From NCBI GenBank assembly GCA_943361925.1, contig CALRIT020000018.1:1-64000 (forward strand): 64,000 bases of DNA, in the 5' to 3' direction. The position numbers and the translations under genes were made by a program. The stretch comes from CAISCU01 sp943361925 (lineage in GTDB: Bacteria > Bacteroidota > Bacteroidia > UKL13-3). This document shows positions 17,001 through 26,669 of the stretch, one piece after another. The number at the start of each line of letters is the position of its first letter. The first letter of the stretch is position 1. The notes under the pieces are model-generated. The model saw only the letters and a program-made list of their open reading frames with translations, did not search any database and was not told the origin of the DNA.

Positions 17001-20000
17001 TCAACCGGACCATTACCAACCAATTGCCCTTGTTTGCCAGTAAATATTGATGTGACAGTAAATCCTAAACCTGTTTTATCAATAAGTAATTCCAGCACAA
17101 TTTGCAGTGGAACATCAACTTCAATTACCTTAAATAGTAATGTTACAAATTCATCATATAGATACCTTGCCACTTTAATTTCCGGTACCAATACCAGTGG
17201 ATTTTATTCTAAAACGACAGATACAATTGGACCAATCAGTCAAACGATTTACAATACCGGAACTACTAATTCAGTTGTTCGTTATTCGATAATTCCAATC
17301 ATTGGTGGATGTGCCGGTGATACAGTTTTTCATTTAGTAACAATAATTCCGGGTCCGATACCAGGCACTATTTCTTCTGTTGGTCCTTTTTGTAGTGGTA
17401 ACAATAACTTCAACCTTACTTTAAGCGGTAATACCGGCACAATAGTAAGATGGGAAAAATCAGTTTCTCCGTTTACTATTTATGATCCAATAACGAATAC
17501 GAGTACAACTCTTTCACAATCAAATTTAACTCAAACAACTAAGTATCGTGCAGTAATTAATACCGGTGTAGGTGGTTCATGTGGAAGTGTGAATACTCCT
17601 GATATTACTGTGCAGATTGATTCAATTTCTCTTGGTGGTTCCTTGACAGGCGCTGATACAGTTTGTACAGGAACCAATTCCGGTACTATAGTTTTATCAG
17701 GAAAAAGAGGTACAATTCAGTCTTGGTTATCTGCACCAAATTTTAATGGAACATGGTCTAATATTTCAGGAACTAATGGATTGAATTCTTATACTTATTC
17801 TAATTTAGTTTCAACTACCTGGTATAAAGTTCAGGTTAAAAATGGAGTTTGTCCGGCTGCTTTTTCTGATAGTATTCGCATTTTAGTTGATCAAAATCCT
17901 TCAAATGCAATAGCTTTTGATACTTCATTTTGTTTGAATACAATTGGTACACCGATTTCTGGTTTTGTAAGAGCCAATCCAATTTCTGTTGGAACCGGAA
18001 TTTGGCAATTTTTATCAGGACCAATTTCATCAACTGTTAATCAGCCCAACCAGATTCTTACGGGAATTTCAAATCTATTAAATGGCGATTATTATTATAC
18101 CTGGCATGTAAGTAATGGAAAATGTCCGGCGAAACAAGATACCGCCAAAGTAACTGTTTTATTGCCAATTGTGAGTAGCATTGGCACAGCCCAAACTATT
18201 TGTTTTGGACAAACTGCAAATTTATTAGTTGGTGCTTCAACATCAGGTGGGTCAGGCACTTATTCATATCAATGGCAGGAAAGTTTGGATAATTCAATTT
18301 ATACAAATATTACCGGAGCTAATTTGTCAAATTACAATCCGGGTAGTTTAAGTGTTTCAAAATGGTTCAGAAGGATTACAAATTCAGGTGCTTGTACCCA
18401 TATTTCAAATAGTGTAAAGATTACTGTTTTACCTGCAATTGGAAATAATTCTATCAGTGCCAATTTATCATATTGTATTGGAAATTCTTCAAATCCTATA
18501 ATAGGCTCAAATCCAAGTGGTGGTAATGGTGTTTATCATTTTCAATGGCAAAAATTTGTTTCTGGTTCATGGGTAAATATAAGTCCAGCTGATACTCTCA
18601 TCAATTATTCACCGGGTGCTTTAACTCAAACCACCGATTTTAGAAGGATAGTTACAAGTGATGTTTGTTCAGGAGCTCAACAAAATATCAGTAATATTGT
18701 AACACATACTGTATTTCCTTTACCAACAGTTAATGCGGGTATAGATTTTACCAAATGTAATAATCAGGCTCCATTTACATTAACTGGTAGTCCTAGTTCA
18801 GGAACATGGACTGGACCTCAAGCTATCGTTGCAAATACAATCAATCCTACTGCTTATTCAATTGGTGTTTATCCACTGGTTTATACTTTTACCAATTCGA
18901 ATAATTGTACCAATAGAGATACTGTTTTGTTTTCTGTTATTGCTCCACCAGTAGTAAACGCCGGCAATGATTTTTCAATTTGTGAAAACGCTAGTTCTGT
19001 TTTATTAACGGGCTTTTCTCCTGCAGGGGGGACATGGTCAGGACCAGGAGTTTCATCAAGTGGATTATTTAATCCTTCAACTTCAGGAAGTGGAATAATT
19101 CAATTGATATATTCATTTACAGCAGGTACGGGTTGCAGTGGTGTAGATACAATATTGATTACTGTTCATCCAAAACCATCACCAAATTTTAATCTGCAAG
19201 CTAAAATTTGCGCATTAGATACATTAAACTTAAATGCTACTTATAATTCATTAGCAAGTATAAATACTTATCAATGGTTAGTAAGCAATAATGGAGGTTT
19301 AACTAATTCAATACTTAATTCTTATAATTCATCTAATGCTACAGCTATCTTTCCCGAAAACCTTTCATCAAACGATTATACTTATACATTCAAATTAAAA
19401 CTTACAACCAATTTTGGTTGTGTTGATAGTGTTTCAAAAAACATAACTCAATTACGTCGCCCGAATTCAAATTTTGTTACCGGTTCCAATATCAATTGCG
19501 GACCTGCGAGTTATACCATGAGTAATGGAACTACAAATGTTGCTAGTAACTATTTATGGTCGGTTAGCCCAACAAATGGAGTATTTTTAATCAATAATAA
19601 TTCAACGAACCCACAAATAATATTACCAGTTAATACAAGTAATGCGGTGATTAATTATGAAGTAAAACTCATTGCAACTCGCAATACAGCTGAATTAGGT
19701 TGCAGAGATTCTTTCACAGCTCCCTTATTGGTTTATCCAAAACCATTAGCGAATTTTACGATGTCACCAACAAGTTCGGGATGTTCTCCTCAAACAGTTT
19801 TGTTTACAAATGCATCTGATCCTAAGAACTCGGAAAACCTCAATGAAATGCGATTTGTATGGAGCTTTACAGGAATGGCCTCAGATACCAATCCAAGTTT
19901 AAGCAGAACATTTTATAATAGAACAGGTATAATTGATAGTCTTTATAATATCACTTTAATTGGAACCAGTAAATGGGGTTGCAAGGATACGATGAGTAGT

Positions 20001-23000
20001 TCTGTGACAGTTTATCCATTTCCTAAATCAGATTTTGCTGGGACAAATTATTCGAATTGTGCACCATTTTTGTTGAATGGAACCAATATCAGCCTGACAC
20101 AATATTCAATTGCCAACGATACTTATACCTGGCAAATATTAGATAAGGGCATGAATGTGATAAGTCAAACAACCGGAACAAATATTCCAACTTATACTAT
20201 CAATCAGGCCAATGATACCGTTTATTACAGGTTGATAACTAGTAATGTTCATGGTTGTAAACCTGATACATTAACGAGATTATTCAGAACAATTTCCAAT
20301 CCCAAAGCTGATTTTACCTTAAGCGATTCTGTTGGATGTCATCCATTAAACATCAACCTAACAAGTTTAAGTACAGTTGGAGTTGGACATTCATGGAATT
20401 TTGGCAATGGAAGTATAAGTAACTCAATCAACCCCAATCAAATTTTTATCAATAACTCAAATACAATTGATACGACATATCAAATTAGATTGGTTGTAAC
20501 CGCTGGAACAGGTTGTACCGATACCTTGAAAAAAAGTATAACAGTTTATCCAAAACCATTGGCATCTTTTATTTTGGCTGATAAAATTTGTGCTCTGGAT
20601 TCAACGATTATTACCAATCAAAGTGTTTTTAAAACAGGAGCTGTTAATTATTCTTGGACAAGAACTTCACCTGTAAATTCATTGATGAGTTTTTCAAGTA
20701 CAACAGTAAATCAACCAAGTATTTATTTCCCAGAAAATACAGGAAGTATAGATTCCGTATTTCAAATTCGGTTAGTAGTAACATCAGTTAATTCATGTGT
20801 TGATGATACAATCCGACCAATTACCCAATTACGCAGACCGAATGCAAATTTTGTTACCGGAGCCAATATCAATTGTGGTCCTGCGATTTATACCATGAGT
20901 AATGGAACTACAAATGTAGGCAGTACCTATTTATGGTCGGTGAGCCCAACAAATGGAGTATTTTTAATCAATAATAATTCAACGAACCCACAAATAACAT
21001 TACCAGTTAATACAAGTAATGCGGTGATTAATTATGAAGTAAAACTCATTGCTACACGTAATACAGCTGAATTAGGATGTAGAGATACTTTCACAGCTCC
21101 ATTATTGGTTTATCCAAAACCATTAACCAATTTTACGATGTCACCATCGAGTTCGGGATGTTCACCACAAACAGTTTTGTTTACAAATGCATCAGATCCA
21201 AAGAACTCGGAAAACATCAATGAAATGAAATTTGTATGGAGTTTTACAGGAATGACATCAGATACCAATCCAAGTTTAAGCAGAACATTTTATAATAGAA
21301 CAGGTATAATTGATAGTGTTTATAATATCACTTTAATTGGAACCAGTAAATGGGGTTGTAAGGATACAATGAGCAGTTCTGTTACACTTTTTCCATTTCC
21401 TAAATCAGATTTCACAGGAACAAATTATTCCAATTGTGCACCATTTATATTGAATAGTTCCAATATCAACCTGACACAATATTCTATTGCCAACGACACT
21501 TATGTTTGGCAAATATTAGATAAGGGCATGAATGTGATAAGTCAAACAACTGGTACAAACATTCCAACTTATACAATCAATCAGGCCAATGATACAGTTT
21601 ATTACAGATTGATTACAAGTAATGTTCATGGCTGTAAACCGGATACATTAACAAGATTATTCAGAACAATTTCAAACCCCAAAGCTGATTTTACTTTAAG
21701 CGATTCTGTTGGATGTCACCCATTAAACATCAACATCACCAGTTTAAGTACGGTTGGAGTAGGGCATTCATGGAATTTTGGAAATGGAAGTACAAGTACC
21801 TCAATCAACCCCAATCAAAGTTTTATTAATAACTCAAATACAATAGATTCAACTTACCAAATCAGATTAGTTGTAACAGCTGGAACAGGTTGTAGGGATA
21901 CTTTAATCAAACCAATTGTTGTTTATCCAAAACCATTGGCTAATTTTAGTATCACAAATCAGGCTTGTGCTGGAATTTATGTATTACCCAATAATACAAG
22001 TTTGGTTAAACCGGGAACTGTTCAATATACCTGGAGCAGGGTTTCACCAATTTTATCAGGATTATCATTTTCAGATACAACAAGCGCAAATCCTAATATT
22101 TTCATTCCAAATAACAAAGGAAGTTTTGATTCCAGTTATATCATAAAATTAAAAGTTCAATCTATTAATGGATGTATTGATGATACAAATAATAGTATTT
22201 TAAGTCTTCGCAGACCATTAGCCGATTTTGTTCTTCCGAATCCAAATTGTGGTCCAACAAGTATTTTGGTTTCTAATCAAACCAATAATGTAAGTGCCAC
22301 ATTTTTATGGTCAAGTACACCCGGAATAAGTCAAATCAATACTTCCACTTCAACAAATCCTAATTTAAGTTTTTCTGAAAATCTGAGTCCTGATTCAATC
22401 AATTATCAAATCAAATTATTAGCTACAAGAACCATTGGTAATTGTTCGGATTCAATCACTAAAACAGTTACTGTTTATCCAAAACCAATTGCAGATTTTA
22501 CTTCCAATTCTTTAGATAGTTGTGGACCAAGATTGATGAGTTTTACAAATGTATCAAATGCGAGAAATGGAGGAAATATAAGTAGTTTAAGTAATTTATG
22601 GACTTACTTAAATAAAAATTCCAATACTTTAAATAGCATAGATACCTTTAGAAATACAGGAGTAATAGATAGCAATTATTTAGTTCGATTAATCATAACC
22701 AGTTTACATGGATGTAAAGATACAACAGCGAAAACTGTCATTGTAAGACCCAATGCAAAAGCAGTTTTTACACGAACTACAGCTATAAGTTGCGCACCAT
22801 TTAATATCAACTCTAGCAATATTATTACTACCCATTTTAGTGAAGCCAATTTACTTTATTCATGGTATGCCAATGGTAATTTCTTAGGAACAGGATTGAC
22901 TTTTCCTGGATACACACTAGCAAATCAGGCTGATAGTGTTTTGATAAAATTAAAAGTCAGTAGCAAGAATAATTGTAAAGATGATAGTTTAGAAATGTGG

Positions 23001-26000
23001 TTTTATACCATTGAAAATCCTAAGCCAAATTTTATAGCAGTTGATAGTATAATCTGTAGTGGAGTTTTGGTTCAGTTTAACAATACTTCTACTCCTATAA
23101 ATGGATTGAGTTACCAATGGAAATATGGTAATAATTTGATTGCAGAAACCATTAAAAATCCAGCAAATAAGTTCTATAATTTCGGAGATTTAGATACAAC
23201 AATTTTTATAAAACTCATCACCATAGCTGGAGGGACAGGTTGTTTAGATTCAATTATTAAGCCAATTGTGATTAAGCCTTTGCCAAATCCGAATTTTGTT
23301 TTTAACGATTCAATAGTTTGTTATCCAATCAAGCCAAATCTTCAGATAACATCTTTGAATGTACCTTTAATAAATTCAACAACTTACCAATGGAGCATCA
23401 ATCCAGGTTTAGCTTTTGTTGATAATGATACAGCCAGTATTTCAACATTTATTCAAACACCGGACAATCAAAGTGGAATAAGTAATAATTACGCCGTTAA
23501 ATTAAAAGTAGCATCTGGATTTGGTTGTATTGATAGTATCTCGAAAATATTTAAAGTACCAACAAGACCCATTGCACAAATTGGTTTAGTGCCTGATAGT
23601 TCATGTGGACCAAAAACAATCATCACTAACAATACATCCAGTTTTGGTTTGAATTACAATTGGACAAGTTTTAAAAATGGACCTATCATTAATAATTTAA
23701 ATTCGTTTAATACCGGAATTCAGTTTCCAAATCATGAAGGTATAGTTGATTCAATCTATCCAATTCAATTATTGGTTGTTACAAGCGAAGGATGCAGGGA
23801 TTCAATTACAAAACCATTCAAGATTTTTCCTAAGCCTATAGCCTCATTTGTGACTGATTTAGATTCAGGTTGTGCCCCATTGGATGTTCAATTTGCAAGC
23901 ACATCAATTGTTCAAAAACCAGCTACGTATTCCTGGAATTTTGGTGATGGAAACTCTGTAAATACTATAAAAGATAGCGCTTTATGGACTTATTTAGGTT
24001 CAAGAAATCAGGATACTACGTTTAATTCAATATTGGTTTTAACTTCTTCAAATGGATGTAAAGATACCATAAGTAAATCGATTGATGTATTAGCCGGAGC
24101 TGTTGCAGTTGTAAAGATTTCAGATACTATTATTTGCTCAAATTCAGTAAATCCAACAAAACTAACAATTCAGAATCTCTCATTTGGAAGTGTAGATACA
24201 TTTTATTGGGATTTTGGTGATGGAATATCTTTGATGACTTTATCTGATTCAACCATTAACCATCCTTATCCAATTGAAGGTTATTATAGAATTGTATTAA
24301 AAGCAGTAAATACTTGCAGAGTTAGTTTTGATACTGCATTTGTTTTGGTACAAACGCCACCAAATGTGAATTTTACAAAATCGGATTCTGTAGGATGTAG
24401 TCCAATGAAAGTTGATTTTGTTAATTTATCAACTGATACTTTTAGAGCCAAATTTCTTTGGAATGCAGGAAATGGGTTTACGAGTAATAACTTTCAAATC
24501 CCTCAACAAACCTATCTGCAAAGTTTAACTACAGATACATTTTATTACCCTATATTAAGCATTAGTAATGCTTGTGGAATTTTTTCAAAAGTAGATACTG
24601 TGCGGGTTTTACCTTTACCAACTGCATTTTTTCTTGCCAATAAAGATTCCGGTTGCTCTCCATTGGTTGTTGAATTTTTAGAAGGAAGTTATGGGGTCCC
24701 TCAAACATATTTGTGGGATTTTGGTGAAGGAACTTTTAGTACCAGACAAAATCCAATTCCCGGTTATATTACTTACCTCACAAATGATACACCAACTGTT
24801 TATACAATTAAATTAAGAGTAGGAAATATCTGCGGAGTAGATAGCATAAGTCGAACAGTTAAAGTATTGCCTAATACTGTCAGGTCGTTTTTTACTACAT
24901 CTATTCAGTTTGGTTGTGAAAATTTATCTGTGGCATTTACAGATCTTTCAAGTGGTGGACCTAATATTTCATGGAATTTTGGTGATGGATTTACATCTTC
25001 ATTAAAAAATCCAACTCATACTTATAATACACCGGGTATTTTTAAAGCTTATCAATATGTCAATAACAATTGTAGTTATGATACCAGTTCAGTTGTCGTT
25101 TCAGTTTTTCCAAAACCGAAATTTATTATTGATAAAAGTGCTGATTCATATTGTGTATTGCAGCCGGCCCAGTTTTATGCCAATTTATTGGATAGCGGTG
25201 ATATAACCTGGTATTTTGGTGATGGAGATTCTTCAAACGAATACAATCCGATTCATATTTATAAAACTTCCGGATTCAAAATTGTAAGAGCTCAACTGAG
25301 ATCGGTTTCAAATATTTGTATCACAGAATTAATTGATACGGTATTAATTAATGCTTTGCCTAATGTAAGTCTGGGTGCTGATAGTTTGCGAGCATGTTTA
25401 AATGTGCCAGTAAAATTAAATGCTACAGCAAATGGAAATCCATTTTTATTTTGGGATTTTGGAGATGGAAGTTTTGGTAATGGTGCCGAAAATGATCATT
25501 ATTTCTTGTATCCAGGAAGTTTTGAAGTAAAGGTAATTGCGGTAAATGCTGCATCGTGTTCAGACACTGCACGTGTTAATATTACGATTTATCCAATTCC
25601 TGAAACCAATTTTGATTATACTCCTAAAGATACATGTACAGGGCCGGCATGGGTGAATTTTACCAATTTAACTCCGGGAAATAATACTTATTTATGGATG
25701 TTCGGGAATGGAAATTCATCAACAAATATTAATGAGAGACAATTGTTCACCAACAAAGGAGTTTATTATAATACATTAATAGCAACAAATATTTATTTGT
25801 GTAAGGATACCATGGAATATCCATTTACCATTTATGAAAAGCCAATTCCACGTTTTGATTTTAATCCATCTGAAATTTGTGTGGGTGAAAGCATTCAGTT
25901 TACCAATCAAAGTGAATTAGGCAAAAAATATGTTTGGTATTTTGGTGATGGTGATAGCTCTAATTTGGAAAATCCTACACATATCTACAAAGATTCTGGT

Positions 26001-26669
26001 GAGTATTATGTTAGTTTATTGGTGTTTGCAGGAGATGTATGTTTTGATAGTTTAAGAACAACTAAAAAGATAGTGGTTTATCCAAAACCCAATCCTGATT
26101 TTAGTAGTGTTTTATTAACCAATAGTAAGCCGTATAGAACAGTTATTTTTAATTATACAGGTACAAGTGGTAAGGATTTTGTGTGGACATCAGACAAAGG
26201 AAATATTGGAAAAGGAAGCACTATTGGACATACATTTGCCGAAGCCGATTCAGGTTGTTTTAAAGTAAATTTAGTTGTAACCTCAACATTTGGTTGTGAT
26301 ACCAATTTGTCAAAAGAAATTTGTCTGCCTACTTATTTCACAGGATTGTTCGTTCCTAATGCCTTCACACCTGATTATGGTGAAAGTAAAGCCAGTTGTT
26401 TTCTTCCATCAGGTATTGAATTGGAATACTATCATTTGAAAATTTATAATAAATGGGGAGAATTGGTATGGGAATCACAATCACTATTAAATGGAGAACC
26501 TTCAGAAGCCTGGTGTGGCGATAATAAATATACTGGTGAACAATGTCCACAAGGATCTTATGTATGGACAATAGAAGCCAGTTATACCAATAAAAAATCT
26601 TGGGATGGTATGTTGTATCCAGGAGCCGATAAAAAAGTAAGGGTTGGTAACGTAACATTAATCAGATGA
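14040..26669 (+). CDS. Giant PKD/Ig-repeat surface adhesin with gliding-motility-type (type B) T9SS C-terminal domain
   Basis: 4,209 residues from the ATG at 14040 (MPRNILLTL..., signal peptide ending LQAQ); an in-frame TTG at 14022 overlaps a promoter-like box. The body is dozens of ~80-95-residue beta-sandwich repeats. The first ~1,500 residues are PKD-like and Ig-like units, the middle is a higher-order 459-residue repeat (about residues 1806-3175), and the last ~900 residues carry classical PKD motifs (WNFGDG, WDFGDG, WYFGDG). Most repeats have one early and one late cysteine (GCSP..., GCKDT), suggesting one disulfide each. Residues ~4103-4209 (LFVPNAFTPD..., IYNKWGELVWES) form the CHU_C/gliding-motility-associated sorting domain. 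The PorP/SprF gene overlaps it by 4 nt, so the two are co-translated. It is probably a SprB-like filamentous adhesin used for attachment or gliding. Confidence 0.93.
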   Translation: MPRNILLTLSFLFLILFQLQAQTSIQNVSTSSGTHLCPGGTYIVTFDTTGNWSGINFVMILSDVSGNFLTPTYTSSSTSTKSFVLNIPSGVLVSNTYSILVMNTGAYIDSDTLKNITITRPSPSYTFTPNNACAGTTVNFTNTSTGVAPLSATWNFGATTGAPASTNTYNPGVSFNPVLGGGSVNYSVKIITTDVYGCKDSVTNSVSVKQKPDDLLINFIATPFVNCTGTNFLLTVDNGSSTASTNTNYSINYGVGPTRSFSSSFLTDTFTYSSFGFFNLTNIVTGINGCQNDSTYSVFNGYFPPGSIVNPGLAVTCTPFTFNIPFDSLVYLNPIGTTYTLSFSDGRQDTFFVHPPPAFIPHTVHRGSCGTNASNGSTIFPNSFQVNCVVSNPCGTNGSVIVPIRTKQKSIANFSLSDTILCLGNNLVINDISLIGKYPSGNPIGTSCDSQATRLWNITGPNYSIISGALGVSHTYSGQGSVSLIIQPTQTGIFTIRLIKRNLSDCGPDTITKTICVQPIPIPAFTLSSNNANNCVPATITATNTSNTLNSCATPTYTWSIRDSLTSTVLNPGNRFIYTNGTDSSSVNPTFRFLQKGRYVIRLRISNTCPGVFIKDTLVIIKDIPVVSLRPDVVYCGNQTLSFSSSNLNHNPIYDSSFGGITAYNWNIFPNTGFSFVSGNSNSRNPTISFTNATSLPITYRIILTATNVCGVSAPDTQNIIINPKPIVAANSANSTFCSGGNTNIILNHNLVGAVQFYWRAYPSSSFVSGFSNQLALNPGPISQTLINTGNNIETVTYKIAGFQSSTNCTGDSSTVVITVYPIPKVLASAQSICSGTILNLSLNSTVSGSLFTWTANSVNSQISGFSNNSTPVAGPIVHTLINTSNSTPDTVRYTIRASANNCNSADTVIKIRVSPTPVVNGSNQSICSANQISLNPTSSVVGSSFNYTASLINGTVTGHSSGSVIPINQTLTNIGTTIALVRYTISSTGPLPTNCPCLPVNIDVTVNPKPVLSISNSSTICSGTSTSITLNSNVTNSSYRYLATLISGTNTSGFYSKTTDTIGPISQTIYNTGTTNSVVRYSIIPIIGGCAGDTVFHLVTIIPGPIPGTISSVGPFCSGNNNFNLTLSGNTGTIVRWEKSVSPFTIYDPITNTSTTLSQSNLTQTTKYRAVINTGVGGSCGSVNTPDITVQIDSISLGGSLTGADTVCTGTNSGTIVLSGKRGTIQSWLSAPNFNGTWSNISGTNGLNSYTYSNLVSTTWYKVQVKNGVCPAAFSDSIRILVDQNPSNAIAFDTSFCLNTIGTPISGFVRANPISVGTGIWQFLSGPISSTVNQPNQILTGISNLLNGDYYYTWHVSNGKCPAKQDTAKVTVLLPIVSSIGTAQTICFGQTANLLVGASTSGGSGTYSYQWQESLDNSIYTNITGANLSNYNPGSLSVSKWFRRITNSGACTHISNSVKITVLPAIGNNSISANLSYCIGNSSNPIIGSNPSGGNGVYHFQWQKFVSGSWVNISPADTLINYSPGALTQTTDFRRIVTSDVCSGAQQNISNIVTHTVFPLPTVNAGIDFTKCNNQAPFTLTGSPSSGTWTGPQAIVANTINPTAYSIGVYPLVYTFTNSNNCTNRDTVLFSVIAPPVVNAGNDFSICENASSVLLTGFSPAGGTWSGPGVSSSGLFNPSTSGSGIIQLIYSFTAGTGCSGVDTILITVHPKPSPNFNLQAKICALDTLNLNATYNSLASINTYQWLVSNNGGLTNSILNSYNSSNATAIFPENLSSNDYTYTFKLKLTTNFGCVDSVSKNITQLRRPNSNFVTGSNINCGPASYTMSNGTTNVASNYLWSVSPTNGVFLINNNSTNPQIILPVNTSNAVINYEVKLIATRNTAELGCRDSFTAPLLVYPKPLANFTMSPTSSGCSPQTVLFTNASDPKNSENLNEMRFVWSFTGMASDTNPSLSRTFYNRTGIIDSLYNITLIGTSKWGCKDTMSSSVTVYPFPKSDFAGTNYSNCAPFLLNGTNISLTQYSIANDTYTWQILDKGMNVISQTTGTNIPTYTINQANDTVYYRLITSNVHGCKPDTLTRLFRTISNPKADFTLSDSVGCHPLNINLTSLSTVGVGHSWNFGNGSISNSINPNQIFINNSNTIDTTYQIRLVVTAGTGCTDTLKKSITVYPKPLASFILADKICALDSTIITNQSVFKTGAVNYSWTRTSPVNSLMSFSSTTVNQPSIYFPENTGSIDSVFQIRLVVTSVNSCVDDTIRPITQLRRPNANFVTGANINCGPAIYTMSNGTTNVGSTYLWSVSPTNGVFLINNNSTNPQITLPVNTSNAVINYEVKLIATRNTAELGCRDTFTAPLLVYPKPLTNFTMSPSSSGCSPQTVLFTNASDPKNSENINEMKFVWSFTGMTSDTNPSLSRTFYNRTGIIDSVYNITLIGTSKWGCKDTMSSSVTLFPFPKSDFTGTNYSNCAPFILNSSNINLTQYSIANDTYVWQILDKGMNVISQTTGTNIPTYTINQANDTVYYRLITSNVHGCKPDTLTRLFRTISNPKADFTLSDSVGCHPLNINITSLSTVGVGHSWNFGNGSTSTSINPNQSFINNSNTIDSTYQIRLVVTAGTGCRDTLIKPIVVYPKPLANFSITNQACAGIYVLPNNTSLVKPGTVQYTWSRVSPILSGLSFSDTTSANPNIFIPNNKGSFDSSYIIKLKVQSINGCIDDTNNSILSLRRPLADFVLPNPNCGPTSILVSNQTNNVSATFLWSSTPGISQINTSTSTNPNLSFSENLSPDSINYQIKLLATRTIGNCSDSITKTVTVYPKPIADFTSNSLDSCGPRLMSFTNVSNARNGGNISSLSNLWTYLNKNSNTLNSIDTFRNTGVIDSNYLVRLIITSLHGCKDTTAKTVIVRPNAKAVFTRTTAISCAPFNINSSNIITTHFSEANLLYSWYANGNFLGTGLTFPGYTLANQADSVLIKLKVSSKNNCKDDSLEMWFYTIENPKPNFIAVDSIICSGVLVQFNNTSTPINGLSYQWKYGNNLIAETIKNPANKFYNFGDLDTTIFIKLITIAGGTGCLDSIIKPIVIKPLPNPNFVFNDSIVCYPIKPNLQITSLNVPLINSTTYQWSINPGLAFVDNDTASISTFIQTPDNQSGISNNYAVKLKVASGFGCIDSISKIFKVPTRPIAQIGLVPDSSCGPKTIITNNTSSFGLNYNWTSFKNGPIINNLNSFNTGIQFPNHEGIVDSIYPIQLLVVTSEGCRDSITKPFKIFPKPIASFVTDLDSGCAPLDVQFASTSIVQKPATYSWNFGDGNSVNTIKDSALWTYLGSRNQDTTFNSILVLTSSNGCKDTISKSIDVLAGAVAVVKISDTIICSNSVNPTKLTIQNLSFGSVDTFYWDFGDGISLMTLSDSTINHPYPIEGYYRIVLKAVNTCRVSFDTAFVLVQTPPNVNFTKSDSVGCSPMKVDFVNLSTDTFRAKFLWNAGNGFTSNNFQIPQQTYLQSLTTDTFYYPILSISNACGIFSKVDTVRVLPLPTAFFLANKDSGCSPLVVEFLEGSYGVPQTYLWDFGEGTFSTRQNPIPGYITYLTNDTPTVYTIKLRVGNICGVDSISRTVKVLPNTVRSFFTTSIQFGCENLSVAFTDLSSGGPNISWNFGDGFTSSLKNPTHTYNTPGIFKAYQYVNNNCSYDTSSVVVSVFPKPKFIIDKSADSYCVLQPAQFYANLLDSGDITWYFGDGDSSNEYNPIHIYKTSGFKIVRAQLRSVSNICITELIDTVLINALPNVSLGADSLRACLNVPVKLNATANGNPFLFWDFGDGSFGNGAENDHYFLYPGSFEVKVIAVNAASCSDTARVNITIYPIPETNFDYTPKDTCTGPAWVNFTNLTPGNNTYLWMFGNGNSSTNINERQLFTNKGVYYNTLIATNIYLCKDTMEYPFTIYEKPIPRFDFNPSEICVGESIQFTNQSELGKKYVWYFGDGDSSNLENPTHIYKDSGEYYVSLLVFAGDVCFDSLRTTKKIVVYPKPNPDFSSVLLTNSKPYRTVIFNYTGTSGKDFVWTSDKGNIGKGSTIGHTFAEADSGCFKVNLVVTSTFGCDTNLSKEICLPTYFTGLFVPNAFTPDYGESKASCFLPSGIELEYYHLKIYNKWGELVWESQSLLNGEPSEAWCGDNKYTGEQCPQGSYVWTIEASYTNKKSWDGMLYPGADKKVRVGNVTLIR
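19455..20831 (+). repeat. Adhesin super-repeat, copy 1 (459 residues)
   Basis: Begins at the RRP motif (Arg codon at 19455) and spans five PKD-like domains. The first ~1,100 nt are nearly identical to copy 2; the last domain (with KICALD) is clearly different. Confidence 0.85.
20832..22208 (+). repeat. Adhesin super-repeat, copy 2 (459 residues)
   Basis: Exactly 1,377 nt after copy 1 in register. Its first four domains are almost the same as copy 1 at DNA level, with scattered synonymous and a few amino-acid changes; the fifth domain is divergent. Confidence 0.85.
22209..23561 (+). repeat. Adhesin super-repeat, diverged copy 3
   Basis: Starts at the corresponding RRP motif, exactly 1,377 nt after copy 2. 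The domain order is the same (NCGPTS, CGPRLM, SCAPFN, ICSGVL, then a fifth domain) but sequence identity is low. The next equivalent motif (TRPIAQ) comes 1,353 nt later and seems to begin a more degenerate fourth copy. Confidence 0.65.

Noticed and set aside
16880..17191. 103-codon leftward open frame inside the giant gene
   Set aside because: Antisense to adhesin repeats with no independent features.
19455..22208. Assembly duplication as the cause of the near-identical adhesin copies
   Set aside because: The copies differ by scattered synonymous and amino-acid changes, and the fifth domains are very different, so they are real diverged repeats.
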